DNA of 64,000 nucleotides, taken from contig JACTMP010000078.1 in assembly GCA_014584575.1 (NCBI GenBank), forward strand, positions 62,001 to 126,000, read 5' to 3'. The position numbers were made by a program, and so were the translations under genes. This DNA comes from Chloroflexota bacterium (GTDB lineage: Bacteria; Chloroflexota; Anaerolineae; Promineifilales; Promineifilaceae). Positions 33,958 through 41,843 of the stretch are shown here, piece by piece (position 1 is the first letter of the stretch; each line of letters opens with the position of its first letter). A model generated the notes under the pieces. The model had not been told where the DNA came from. It saw only the letters and a list, made by a program, of their open reading frames with translations, and ran no database searches.

Positions 33958-34628
33958 GATTTTTCACTTTTTGCCAGGATGATCTCCACCGGCAGCCCCC
34001 ACATTGAGAGCGCTAAAACGTCGGCAATGGCAAAACCGGCGGCGGTGAGCGAGGATTGGGCATAGATGGGGCGGCAGTCTACGGCCGTGGGCATCTTCTC
34101 ATGGAACCATTCATACAGGCGCACGGCCGTGCCCGGCTTTTTGACCAATGACACCAGCGCCAACCGCCCACCCGGTTTTAACACCTGGCGGCATTGCGCC
34201 AACACGATGGGGATTTCCGGCGTATCAAAAAGCTCCAGGGTGAAGCTCATAAACACACCATCGAAACTGTCCGGCGCAAACGGCAAATGGACGGCATCCC
34301 CTGTGTGCAGTTCTACCCGGTCGGCCAGCCCCGCCGCCTGCACACGCTCCTGGGCAATGGCCTGCATGCCGGCGGAGAGGTCAAGCCCCACCACTTTGCC
34401 GCCGGGGCCAACGGCCGTAGCCAACGCCACAATACAGTGCCCGGTGCCAAAGCCAATTTCCAACACCCGTTCACCCTCGGCCGCCGCCAACAGTTGCAGC
34501 CCCCAATCACGGTATTTCTTTTCGCTGCGGCCGGCGACCAGATCATACCAGCGGCTTAACCGGTCATAGTTTGCTTTAGCCCGCTCTTTAGAACGAGCCA
34601 CACGGGTAACAGGTGTTATCTCCATCAC
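33954..34628 (-). CDS. Class I SAM-dependent methyltransferase
   Basis: 224 residues. ANYDRLSRWYDLVAGRSEKKYRDWGLQLL is the UbiE/ubiquinone-methyltransferase-like opening. VLEIGFGTGHCIVALA is motif I for SAM, GLDLSAGM the acidic loop, TGDAVHLPFAPDSFDGVFMSFTLELF motif II, and LKPGGRLALVSL motif III. The methyl acceptor is unknown; the following glycosyltransferase may act in the same pathway. First gene of an overlapping operon with the glycosyltransferase, histidine kinase and response regulator. ATG 34628 has no strong ribosome site visible. Confidence 0.88.
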   Translation of the reverse strand: MMEITPVTRVARSKERAKANYDRLSRWYDLVAGRSEKKYRDWGLQLLAAAEGERVLEIGFGTGHCIVALATAVGPGGKVVGLDLSAGMQAIAQERVQAAGLADRVELHTGDAVHLPFAPDSFDGVFMSFTLELFDTPEIPIVLAQCRQVLKPGGRLALVSLVKKPGTAVRLYEWFHEKMPTAVDCRPIYAQSSLTAAGFAIADVLALSMWGLPVEIILAKSEKS

Positions 34629-35056
34629 ACTTCATTCACTCAATTTCCCGGAAAGATGGCGGCTCCAGGAAAACGAAATAGCCATTCTGCGATGATTGAC
34701 AATACAGTTGAGGTGGTTCCCGTAAGCGTATTCTGCCACTACCAATACAACACCCCGGTTAGTTTAATCCAACCGTCCCCCCAGGGCAATGAAACTATTG
34801 GGGGATAAACATCCTCCAACCGGCCACTGCCCACACAAACAAGCACGGCCGTCAGATGGTTACGGCCGTAGCCCAACTCCCCCTCGCCCTCCTGTGCCAC
34901 TCTGCCTGGGACGGCACGCCAGGAAACGATGCCGAAAGAAAATCAAGGCAACGGCCGTTGGCAAACGGGTTGGTGATGGGCAAGCACCTGTGGCACGGTG
35001 TAGAACACCGGCCACAACAAACCCGGAAGACCACGTCCCAGCAAGAGAGCTAGTGG
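34629..35056. other. Intergenic region between two minus-strand runs
   Basis: 428 bp. Open frames here have no family resemblance and unusual Pro/Arg composition. It contains three ACGGCCGT octamers within about 110 bp (34845-34960). This is the downstream border of the restriction-modification island. Confidence 0.5.
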
Positions 35057-35476
35057 TCAAGAACCGTTGCGTACCAGGCGTGGTGAACGATGACGTAGCT
35101 CCGGCTCCGGCAACGGCCGTACTTTTTTCATCAAGACCACCTCATCCGGGTATTGGTCATCCAGGCGGCTCAGCAAAGCGATTTCATCCTGGTCATGGTC
35201 AATGAGTTGACCTTGATAGATCGCCACATACTGCCCGGCATAATGCGCCATCAGTTCCGGGTGCATCGCTTCCACTTCGCTCTCCAGTGGGCCAGTAGAT
35301 GCTTCTACCATCGTGACGCCAGCTTCCAGCACGGCATCCACCGACTGGTTGCGGTTGCGGGCCAGCTTCCGCACCCGGCGGTAAATGGTTTGGGGGATGG
35401 AGTATGCGCCTTCCAGTGATCGCTCACAGACTGCACCAAATCTGGGGTGTTTGAGGGTAGCATAGCCGTTACCCAT
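35057..35476 (-). CDS. Small RHH-like/DUF5678-like protein at the end of the RM operon
   Basis: 139 residues from ATG 35476, which overlaps the hsdR stop by 8 bp (a longer frame to 35494 is possible). The first half, SIPQTIYRRVRKLARNRNQSVDAVLEAGV, looks like a ribbon-helix-helix DNA-binding motif. The second half, HYAGQYVAIYQGQLIDHDQDEIALLSRLDDQYPDEVVLMKKV, matches the short DUF5678-type domain (YxGxWVAI...GxxIxxG...LxxxVxxxYPxxxP). A PLPEPELRHRSPRLVR tail follows. The combination suggests an antitoxin or an operon autoregulator; that is inference. Translational overlap with hsdR ties it to the restriction operon. Confidence 0.6.
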   Translation of the reverse strand: MGNGYATLKHPRFGAVCERSLEGAYSIPQTIYRRVRKLARNRNQSVDAVLEAGVTMVEASTGPLESEVEAMHPELMAHYAGQYVAIYQGQLIDHDQDEIALLSRLDDQYPDEVVLMKKVRPLPEPELRHRSPRLVRNGS

Positions 35477-38400
35477 CTGCCAACTCCTCCGCAATCAATT
35501 CGGCTTGCTTCAGCACCGTGTCGGTAGCTAACTGCTGCATGTCGGGTGGGTAGCCGTATTGGCGCAGGGTGCGTTTGACGATGACAATGAGTTTGGCACG
35601 CACACTTTCCTTAATTGTCCAGTCAATGGAGGTGTTTTGTTTCACCCGTTCCGTGAGCACAACGGCCAACTCGCGCAGTTTCTCCTGCTGCATGAGTTCA
35701 CGGGCACTGTCATTGTTGGCCACGGCCGTATAAAACGCATACTCATACTCCGTCATCCCCATCTCACGGGCTTCACTGTCCGAATCCCGCACTTCCTTGC
35801 CAATGTGGATCAGTTCATCAATCACCTGCGCTGAGGTGATCGCCTTGTTGTGATACCGTTTCAAGGCCGCTTCCAACATCTCTTCCAGCTTCTTGCTCTG
35901 CACCAGGTTCTTCTTAGCCCGTGCCCTGATTTCATCATTGAGCAACTTTTTCAGCAGTTCCAGGGCCACGTTCTCATGCTCCATCCCCTTAATTTCCAGC
36001 AAGAACTCTTCCGAAAGGATGGAAATGTCAGGTTTTTTCAGCCCGGCGGCATCGAAAATGTCAATCACCTGATCAGAGACCAGCGCCCGGTCAATCACCT
36101 GGCGCACGGCCGTTTCCAATTCCTCATCCGTGCGCCCACTACCCGTGCTGTCAAACTTCACCAGCCGTGCCTTCACCGCCTGGAAGAAGGCCACCTCGTC
36201 TTTGACATCCATCGCCTCATCATGGGGAATGGCAATGGCAAAGGCTTGCGAGAGCGCCGTCACTTCGTTGACGTAGCGCCGTTTACCATCTTCCAGCCCC
36301 AGAATGTGATTCTCGGCCGCCAGAATGAGCGCCAGCTTTTGCGATGTGTCAGCGGCGAAGTAATTCTCGTAGGCAAAACCGTGGAACATCTGGGAGACAA
36401 CTTCCAATTTTGCCAGCATCAAACTGACCGCCTGCTCCTGCGCCAGCGCCGGGTCGCCTTTGCCGCCGCTGTCCGAGTAGAAAGATAGCGCTTCTTTCAG
36501 GTCAGAGGCAATGCCCAAGTAATCCACAATCAGGCCACCTGGTTTGTCTTTGTACACCCGGTTCACCCGGGCAATGGCCTGCATCAGGTTATGCCCCTGC
36601 ATCGGTTTGTCAATGTACATGGTGTGCAGCGAAGGCACATCAAAGCCCGTCAGCCACATATCGCGCACGATGACCAGCTTCAAGGGGTCATCGGGGGCTT
36701 TCATGCGGTCGGCCAGGGCGCGGCGCTGCTCCTTGTTGGTATGGTGCAGGGCGATTTCGGGGCCGTCAGAGGAGGCGGCCGTCATCACCACCTTCACCAC
36801 ACCTTTTGTTAGATCACTGCTGTGCCATTCGGGGCGTAGGGCCACAATTTCGTGGTAGAGGGCGGCTGCAATACGGCGCGACATGGTAACGATCATCCCT
36901 TTGCCCTCGAACACTTCCTGCCGCTGCTCAAAATGGGTCACGATGTCCCTGGCCACGGTTTTTAGACGGTTTTCACTGCCGACCAGCGCTTCCAACTGCG
37001 TCCATTTGGCTTTCGCCTTTTGGGAGACGGTCAGATCTTCCTCATCTAGCTCGGCGTCCAGATCGCGGATAAGCTGACGGCCGTTTGCGCTCAACTCAAT
37101 TTTAGCCAGGCGGCTCTCGTAGTAGATGCGCACGGTGGCCCCATCTTCGACGGCCTGAGCAATGTCGTAGATGTCTACGTAATGGCCAAACACGGCCGGT
37201 GTGTTCACATCCGCTTTTTCAATGGGCGTGCCGGTGAAGCCCAGATAGGTGGCATTAGGCAGGGCATCGCGCAGGTATTTGGCGAAACCGTAAACTACTT
37301 TCTTGCCGATGACGTTGCCCTGTGCATCTTTTTCATCAATGGTTTTGGCCTGGAAGCCATATTGGGTGCGGTGGGCTTCGTCGGCGATGACGACGATGTT
37401 CTGGCGCTCGGAGAGGGTCTCGAAGGTGGCTGAGCCTGTCGAAGCCCCGCCCCCTTCGACAGGCTCAGGGGACAGACTGAATTTTTGGATGGTGGTAAAG
37501 ACGATGCCGCCAGAGGCCACTTTGAGCAAACTTTTCAGATGGTCGCGGCTTTCGGCCTGCACCGGCTCCTGGCGCAGCAATTGTTTGGAGGCGGCGAAGG
37601 TGTCGAATAGTTGATCGTCCAGGTCGTTACGGTCGGTGATGACGACGATAGTGGGATTATTCAGCGTCAGCACAATCTTGCCGGTGTAAAACACCATCGA
37701 GAGGGATTTGCCGCTGCCCTGTGTGTGCCACACCACGCCCGCTTTGCGATCCCCTTTAGGCTGTTGGGCGACGGAGGGCAGGTTGTAGGCGGCGGGGTCT
37801 TCTCTGATGATGCGTTGGCCCTCCCCCAGCCCCTCCCAAAGGGAGGCCCGCAGCGTGGATTCCACCGCTTTGTTGACCGCATGATATTGGTGATAGGCAG
37901 CCACTTTTTTGACGGTCTCAATGGTGACAATGCCCTCACTTCCGTCTCTCCTAGAGGGAGAGAGACTTTGGGTAATACGTTCCAATACGCTTTGGGGATC
38001 AGACAAAAGCTCACTATTTTCAAACCGGAGAACCGTGTTGCCTAAGCTGGTCAGATACTTATCCCTTTTCTGATCTTTTTGGGATTGTTCCGGCGTGTAA
38101 TGGACAGAACCATCCAATTCGATAATCAATTTTTCTGAATGGCAGTAAAAATCAACAATATAATGCCCAATTTGATGTTGTCTTCTAAACTTCAAGCTCA
38201 GGAATTGCCGATTTCTAACTAACTGCCAGAACAAATCTTCCGCAGGTGTTTGTTTTCGGCGCAGTTCCCGCGCCAACTCAACTAATCCCGCATACTGAAA
38301 TCCCCCCCGATAATGCCCTCCCTCCCTTTGGGAGGGATTGAGGGAGGGTGTCACTACTTTTGACTTCTCAAAGACGGTGAAGTGGCGAATCATGTCCAGC

Positions 38401-39134
38401 AGGGTACGCGGATTGAGCAGGCCGCGAATAAGCGTTTCCAGTTCCGGGATGAGCGGCGAGGCTTCCACCAAGCCATCGGCCGTTTTCCAGGCCATGAAGC
38501 GGCTGAACGTGGCCGAAAGGGAGCCGGCGCGGGCATCCAGACCATCGGAGATGACCAGCAAGCCGTTGTATGTGAACAGGCTGGGGATGGTGGCTTTGTA
38601 GGTCTGCACCTGTTTGAAGGCGGTCAGCACGGTGGCGGTTTCATCGGCCGCATTTTTGAGTTCAATGACTACCAGGGGCAGCCCATTGATGAACAGGATG
38701 ACATCCGGCCGTTTGTGGACGCCGTTTTCGATGACCGTAAACTGGTTGACGACCAGGTACTCGTTATTTTCGGGGTGGGCAAAGTCTACCAGCCAGACCA
38801 GATCGCCCCGTTCCTGACCGTTTTGGTGCATGGTGACGGGGATGCCTTCGGTGAGCAGGCGGTGGCAGGTTTCGTTGTTGGCGATGAGGTCAGGGGCGTT
38901 AAGGCGCTGTATCTGGCGCAGCGCGTCCAGCCGGGCAGTGGGGGGTATGGCCGGGTTGAGGCGGGCGATAGCCGTTTCCACCCGCGCCAGCAGCAGCACA
39001 TCTTCGTAGCTGGCCCGCTCCGGCTGCTCACCATCGGGGGCGATGGTGGGGCCGTAGCGGTAGGTGTAGCCTTCAGCTTCCAGCCGCTCGATAGCCAGGT
39101 GTTCAATGGCAGTTTCGGTAATTTTGTGAGTCAT
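35469..39134 (-). CDS. hsdR: Type I restriction endonuclease HsdR with inserted DUF559 domain
   Basis: 1221 residues against ~1000-1050 for typical HsdR. The N-terminal nuclease domain has the PD-(D/E)xK residues Asp144 and Glu158-x-Lys160 in RPDVILFINGLPLVVIELKN. The translocase has Walker A HTQGSGKS (470-477), DEAH (585-588) and TGTP (634-637). Two in-frame additions explain the extra length. Residues ~260-403 form a DUF559/Vsr-like endonuclease domain (LRRKQTPAEDLFWQLVRNR, KFRRQHQIGHYIVDFYC, LIIELDGSVH). Residues ~554-571 are encoded by a TTCGACAGGCTCAGG palindrome. A RASLWEGLGEGQ segment at ~429-440 is also palindrome-encoded. HsdR cuts unmodified DNA after ATP-driven translocation with HsdM and HsdS. 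Start overlaps the antitoxin stop by 4 bp. Confidence 0.93.
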   Translation of the reverse strand: MTHKITETAIEHLAIERLEAEGYTYRYGPTIAPDGEQPERASYEDVLLLARVETAIARLNPAIPPTARLDALRQIQRLNAPDLIANNETCHRLLTEGIPVTMHQNGQERGDLVWLVDFAHPENNEYLVVNQFTVIENGVHKRPDVILFINGLPLVVIELKNAADETATVLTAFKQVQTYKATIPSLFTYNGLLVISDGLDARAGSLSATFSRFMAWKTADGLVEASPLIPELETLIRGLLNPRTLLDMIRHFTVFEKSKVVTPSLNPSQREGGHYRGGFQYAGLVELARELRRKQTPAEDLFWQLVRNRQFLSLKFRRQHQIGHYIVDFYCHSEKLIIELDGSVHYTPEQSQKDQKRDKYLTSLGNTVLRFENSELLSDPQSVLERITQSLSPSRRDGSEGIVTIETVKKVAAYHQYHAVNKAVESTLRASLWEGLGEGQRIIREDPAAYNLPSVAQQPKGDRKAGVVWHTQGSGKSLSMVFYTGKIVLTLNNPTIVVITDRNDLDDQLFDTFAASKQLLRQEPVQAESRDHLKSLLKVASGGIVFTTIQKFSLSPEPVEGGGASTGSATFETLSERQNIVVIADEAHRTQYGFQAKTIDEKDAQGNVIGKKVVYGFAKYLRDALPNATYLGFTGTPIEKADVNTPAVFGHYVDIYDIAQAVEDGATVRIYYESRLAKIELSANGRQLIRDLDAELDEEDLTVSQKAKAKWTQLEALVGSENRLKTVARDIVTHFEQRQEVFEGKGMIVTMSRRIAAALYHEIVALRPEWHSSDLTKGVVKVVMTAASSDGPEIALHHTNKEQRRALADRMKAPDDPLKLVIVRDMWLTGFDVPSLHTMYIDKPMQGHNLMQAIARVNRVYKDKPGGLIVDYLGIASDLKEALSFYSDSGGKGDPALAQEQAVSLMLAKLEVVSQMFHGFAYENYFAADTSQKLALILAAENHILGLEDGKRRYVNEVTALSQAFAIAIPHDEAMDVKDEVAFFQAVKARLVKFDSTGSGRTDEELETAVRQVIDRALVSDQVIDIFDAAGLKKPDISILSEEFLLEIKGMEHENVALELLKKLLNDEIRARAKKNLVQSKKLEEMLEAALKRYHNKAITSAQVIDELIHIGKEVRDSDSEAREMGMTEYEYAFYTAVANNDSARELMQQEKLRELAVVLTERVKQNTSIDWTIKESVRAKLIVIVKRTLRQYGYPPDMQQLATDTVLKQAELIAEELADG
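37422..37475. repeat. In-frame TTCGACAGGCTCAGG palindrome inside hsdR
   Basis: CTGAGCCTGTCGAAG ... CTTCGACAGGCTCAG with a short GC-rich middle. It encodes SPEPVEGGGASTGSATF between the KFSL strand and FETLSERQN, where other HsdR proteins have a short acidic loop. Confidence 0.7.
37926..38357 (-). mobile_element. DUF559 domain cassette inserted in-frame in hsdR
   Basis: About 432 bp (144 codons) between FTVFEKSK and TIETVKKVAAYHQYHAVNKA, two stretches that are nearly contiguous in ordinary HsdR. The insert opens with CCCTCCCTCAATCCCTCCCAAAGGGAGGG (stem near 38313-38349) and closes with CTCCCTCTAGGAGAGACGG (near 37945-37965). Between them it codes a complete DUF559 endonuclease-like domain. 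The reading frame stays open through both borders. Confidence 0.7.
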
Positions 39135-39457
39135 TGTTGGGCGGCAGGGGCATTTTCCAGACGGTGGGGCATAAGCTGGTAGCCCATAGCCCGCATGATG
39201 GCGTTAATGTTATCCAGGCGGGGATTGCCCCTGGCCGAAAGCGCTTTTTGTAAGCCTTGCCGGGTCATGCCCACTTCTTCGGCCAGCATGGAGATACCTT
39301 TGACACGGGCAATGACGCGCAAGGCAGAGAGCAAAGCGGCCGAGTCGCCATCTTCGGCGTAATCGGCGAAGGTTTCATTCAGAAAGGCTTCGATCTCTTC
39401 AGGATGTTGGGTGAAGTATTCCACCGTGACATCATCTAGCGTGCGGTATTCAGTCAT
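39131..39457 (-). CDS. HigA-like antitoxin (XRE family)
   Basis: 108 residues from ATG 39457; upstream sequence in the same frame is overlapped by the toxin gene. The N-terminal part TEYRTLDDVTVEYFTQHPEEIEAFLNETFADYAEDGDSAALLSALRVIARVKG and the helix-turn-helix SMLAEEVGMTRQGLQKALSARGNPRLDNINAIMRAMGYQL are the signature of the probable addiction module antidote family that pairs with Gp49-like toxins. It should neutralise the toxin and repress the pair. It overlaps the toxin end by 8 bp and its stop overlaps the hsdR start by 4 bp (ATGA), so the antitoxin is coupled to the restriction subunit. Confidence 0.88.
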   Translation of the reverse strand: MTEYRTLDDVTVEYFTQHPEEIEAFLNETFADYAEDGDSAALLSALRVIARVKGISMLAEEVGMTRQGLQKALSARGNPRLDNINAIMRAMGYQLMPHRLENAPAAQQ

Positions 39458-39794
39458 GGGTTTGGTACTCCTGCCAATAGGCTTGCGCCTGTTGAATGTC
39501 GCGGGGCTGGCTGTCCTTGTCGCCGCCGCAGAGGAGGACAACGATGGTGTCGCCATCCTCGGCGAAGTAGACGCGATAGCCAGCGCCAAAAAAGAAGCGC
39601 AGTTCGTTCACGCCGCCGCCCACCGGCTTAAAATCGCCATAGTGTCCCTGTTCCAGAGAGCGCAGCCGCTTAAGGATGCGCCGCCGGGTGGTGGCATCGC
39701 GCAGGTTGTTGAGCCACTCGGCGAACGGCTCTTTGCCGGCCGCCGTCTGGTAGACGATGATGGTTTTGGGGTGGTGGCCTTTGCTCATAAACAA
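39450..39794 (-). CDS. HigB/RelE-like toxin (Gp49 family)
   Basis: 114 residues (an internal ATG at 39788 could be the true start). IIVYQTAAGKEPFAEWLNNLRDATTRRRILKRLRSLEQGHYGDFKPVGGGVNELRFFFGAGYRVYFAEDGDTIVVLLCGGDKDSQPRDIQQAQAYWQEY is the phage-derived Gp49-like/RelE fold, matching the addiction module killer family: the GxYGDxKPVGxGVxELRxxxGxGYRVYF block is the diagnostic part. Such toxins cleave mRNA on the ribosome. Toxin precedes antitoxin, the HigBA order. The pair sits between hsdS and hsdR, an unusual place that would link loss of the operon to toxicity. Confidence 0.9.
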   Translation of the reverse strand: MFMSKGHHPKTIIVYQTAAGKEPFAEWLNNLRDATTRRRILKRLRSLEQGHYGDFKPVGGGVNELRFFFGAGYRVYFAEDGDTIVVLLCGGDKDSQPRDIQQAQAYWQEYQTHD

Positions 39795-39870
39795 CCTTTT
39801 TTGCTGGTGACAGTATAGCAGTGCAAACTATGGTTGGCAATATGCGGAATGGGCGGGCACGAGGCCGGAC

Positions 39871-41001
39871 CTACAGGCGGACACGCACCTCGCCGCTCAT
39901 CAGTTTGGGCAGGAGGGTGTTGCGTAGTTTTTCAAGCGTAGCAATCTGTTCTTTATTTGCCGCAATTTTACTATTGAAAGGGCCTGTTATTTGATCAAAC
40001 TTCCGCAATAAGATTAACGGTGGTTTTGCTACTGCATGCACAGCTAAATGGTTGATGGTTACTTGGGCTTGAACTGAACCCGTGATAAGCCCAGAGCGAT
40101 CACTGGTTTCTAATGCCCAATATAAGTAGTTTTGGGATAACCAGTCTTGCTTTGGTTGAATTACTATCGACAAATTCGTTATCCAGCAATTGGGGGGCGA
40201 GATTTTTATATCACCGGATCCTCCAACACCTCTGCAAACAATTATCAATTGAGGCTCAGAATATAAGTACTCATCATGATAACCGACTATGCTATACCCT
40301 GAAAAAACAGGGTACGGCCCTCCTTTCAAATCTTTAATTGGTAGAAATTTGCCATAGCTTAATGAAGCTATCTCCCCTAGCTCAGTTTCCTCCCAATCCT
40401 CGTCAGCACCAACAACAAACCAGTGGCGAAACAGCGTTTGGGCCAGGCTTTCCAGGGTTTTGTTTTGGCGGTGGAGCAGGTCAATTTTGTCGTCGAGGGA
40501 GGAGAGTACGGCCGTGATTGCTTCCTGTTCTTTGGGAGGGGGAAGCCGGATAGGAATTTCTCTTAAATCTCGAATAGGTAATTGTGGTTGAGCGCTGCCG
40601 GTTGCAAACACTTGGAAGCTGCTGTGAAGAAATTTGAACAATTGATAATTAAACCTCTCATTGATTCCATCAGGTCTAATTATTACCATACCCGAATTGA
40701 TGCGGATATGGTCATATTGAACGCTTTCATCGTAGTAAGCCACATTGCCAACAGTGCCTCTGGTAGTTAAAACCAAATCGCCTCTTTTCAATTTCCCTTT
40801 TCTCAGCAAGTTGTCTCTATCTTGAGAGATAAAGTTCAATTCAGAAAAGACGAAACCCGTTGAAGTCACATTTTTTGTGTTCAAGAACAAGCAATAACCG
40901 GCATCTAGGAAATCTGCCTTTTGTGGGTAATTTTTGCCTCTATCCCCATCAATGATTTGTATTGGCGCTTCGCCTAGAGTGCATCCTTCCCACTCAGTCA
41001 T
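39871..41001 (-). CDS. hsdS: Type I specificity subunit HsdS
   Basis: 376 residues with two target-recognition domains. TRD1 is ~1-150 (EGCTLGEAPIQIIDGDRGKNYP ... GDLVLTTRGTVGNVAYYDE), followed by the first central repeat LPPPKEQEAITAVLSSLDDKIDLLHRQNKTLESLAQTLFRHWFV. TRD2 is ~205-330 (WEETELGEIASLSYGKFLP ... GVGGSGDIKISPP), followed by the second repeat FNSKIAANKEQIATLEKLRNTLLPKLMSGEVRVRL. Each TRD reads one half of a bipartite site and directs HsdM and HsdR. The TRD DNA is clearly more AT-rich than its surroundings, the usual sign of allelic exchange. The ATG at 41001 overlaps, as ATGA, the tail of the GIY-YIG frame, which carries a second copy of the hsdM 3' end. Confidence 0.93.
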   Translation of the reverse strand: MTEWEGCTLGEAPIQIIDGDRGKNYPQKADFLDAGYCLFLNTKNVTSTGFVFSELNFISQDRDNLLRKGKLKRGDLVLTTRGTVGNVAYYDESVQYDHIRINSGMVIIRPDGINERFNYQLFKFLHSSFQVFATGSAQPQLPIRDLREIPIRLPPPKEQEAITAVLSSLDDKIDLLHRQNKTLESLAQTLFRHWFVVGADEDWEETELGEIASLSYGKFLPIKDLKGGPYPVFSGYSIVGYHDEYLYSEPQLIIVCRGVGGSGDIKISPPNCWITNLSIVIQPKQDWLSQNYLYWALETSDRSGLITGSVQAQVTINHLAVHAVAKPPLILLRKFDQITGPFNSKIAANKEQIATLEKLRNTLLPKLMSGEVRVRL

Positions 41002-41533
41002 TCAGCACCACCTTTGCCAAATTCTCCTGAATCAACGTATTGAGGCGGCTTTCCTCGGCCAACTGCGCCGCCACGCCGCCGCTGCCTTCGACAGGCTCAG
41101 GCAACGGCTTGTCGGTCAGGGCGGAGGCTGAGCTTGTCGAACCCGGTTCTGTTGAGATGACAGTGTTCCCTTCGACAAGCTCAGGGAACGGCGCGGAGGC
41201 TGAGCTTGAACCGCCGGGGGCTAAGCTTGTCGAAGCCGAAGCCGGATTCCCATATTGGGTGTAATTCTTTGAAAACTCAACCAACTTATCAAAATTTTGT
41301 TCAATCAACGCCTGTTTTTTCCGGCGACTCCAGCCTTGAACCTGTTTTTCCCGATGAAAGGCATCCTCAACGCGGTCATATGGTTCACAATAGACAAGTT
41401 TAACGGGCAAATGCTTTTTGGTATGGTTTGCACCCAAACCATTTTGATGTTCCCACAAACGTTTTTCAAGATTCCATGTACTACCGGTGTAGTAACTGCC
41501 GTCAGCGCATTCCAGAATATACATGTAAGGCAT
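40994..41533 (-). CDS. GIY-YIG nuclease-like protein fused to an hsdM tail copy
   Basis: 179 residues from ATG 41533, supported by AAAGGAGAC 9 bp upstream. Residues 1-~90 are a compact GIY-YIG domain of the YhbQ/UPF0213 type: MPYMYILECADGSYYTGSTWNLEKRLWEHQNG, KLVYCEPYDRVEDAFHREKQVQGWSRRKKQALIE. After residue ~100 the frame runs through TTCGACAAGCTCAGG repeats (low-complexity PASASTSLAPGG, FPELVEGN, PLPEPVEGS). It ends in [20 protein letters not shown], a copy of the HsdM C-terminus. The natural stop of this tail overlaps hsdS. GIY-YIG domains nick or cut DNA and occur in homing endonucleases; whether this one mobilises itself is inference. Confidence 0.8.
   Translation of the reverse strand: MPYMYILECADGSYYTGSTWNLEKRLWEHQNGLGANHTKKHLPVKLVYCEPYDRVEDAFHREKQVQGWSRRKKQALIEQNFDKLVEFSKNYTQYGNPASASTSLAPGGSSSASAPFPELVEGNTVISTEPGSTSSASALTDKPLPEPVEGSGGVAAQLAEESRLNTLIQENLAKVVLND
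41003..41065. repeat. Second copy of hsdM 3' end (63 bp)
   Basis: Matches 41845-41907 inside hsdM with 8 differences in 63 positions (about 87%). It keeps the HsdM reading frame and leads into the hsdS overlap, so it looks like the original hsdM-hsdS junction or one imported with hsdS. Confidence 0.8.
41086..41251. repeat. Cluster of TTCGACA(A/G)GCTCAGG palindromic repeats, left
   Basis: Five or so copies in both orientations (CTTCGACAGGCTCAGG, GAGGCTGAGCTTGTCGAA, CCTTCGACAAGCTCAGGG, GGCTAAGCTTGTCGAAGCC), all within the GIY-YIG frame. Confidence 0.8.
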
Positions 41534-41565
41534 TCCTATGTCTCCTTTCGGTGAAATAGCCGTTG

Positions 41566-41843
41566 CCTTCGACAAGCTCAGGCCGCGGTTTGTCGTCAAC
41601 TGTGTAGGCGGAGGCTGAGCCTATTGAAGCCGTAGCCGGGTCTATGGCAAGCATGTTCCCTTCGACAAGCTCAGGGAACGGTTATCACTCGTTGGCTGAT
41701 GCTGCCTTCGACAAGCTCAGGCAGCGTCTACCACTCGTTGGCCCACTCGTTGGCTGAGCTTGCCGTAGCCAGGTCCATGGCAAGCATGTTCCCTTCGACA
41801 GGCTCAGGGAACGGTTATCACTCGTTGGCTGAGCTTGTCGAAG
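41566..41843. repeat. Cluster of TTCGACA(A/G)GCTCAGG repeats with a 133-bp duplication, right
   Basis: At least six copies between the GIY-YIG start and the hsdM end. A block beginning ATGGCAAGCATGTTCCC occurs at 41644 and again at 41777, an offset of 133 bp, and both blocks continue through AACGGTTATCACTCGTTGG. The last repeat supplies the final codons (ASTSSANE) and stop of hsdM. Confidence 0.8.

Noticed and set aside
34789-35205. 138-codon plus-strand frame in the gap next to the RM island
   Set aside because: Composition is Pro/Arg/His-rich, no family motif, and the last 150 bp are antisense to the RHH/DUF5678-like gene.
41086-41843. CRISPR array
   Set aside because: Repeats are inverted, irregularly spaced and partly coding; spacers are not of constant length.
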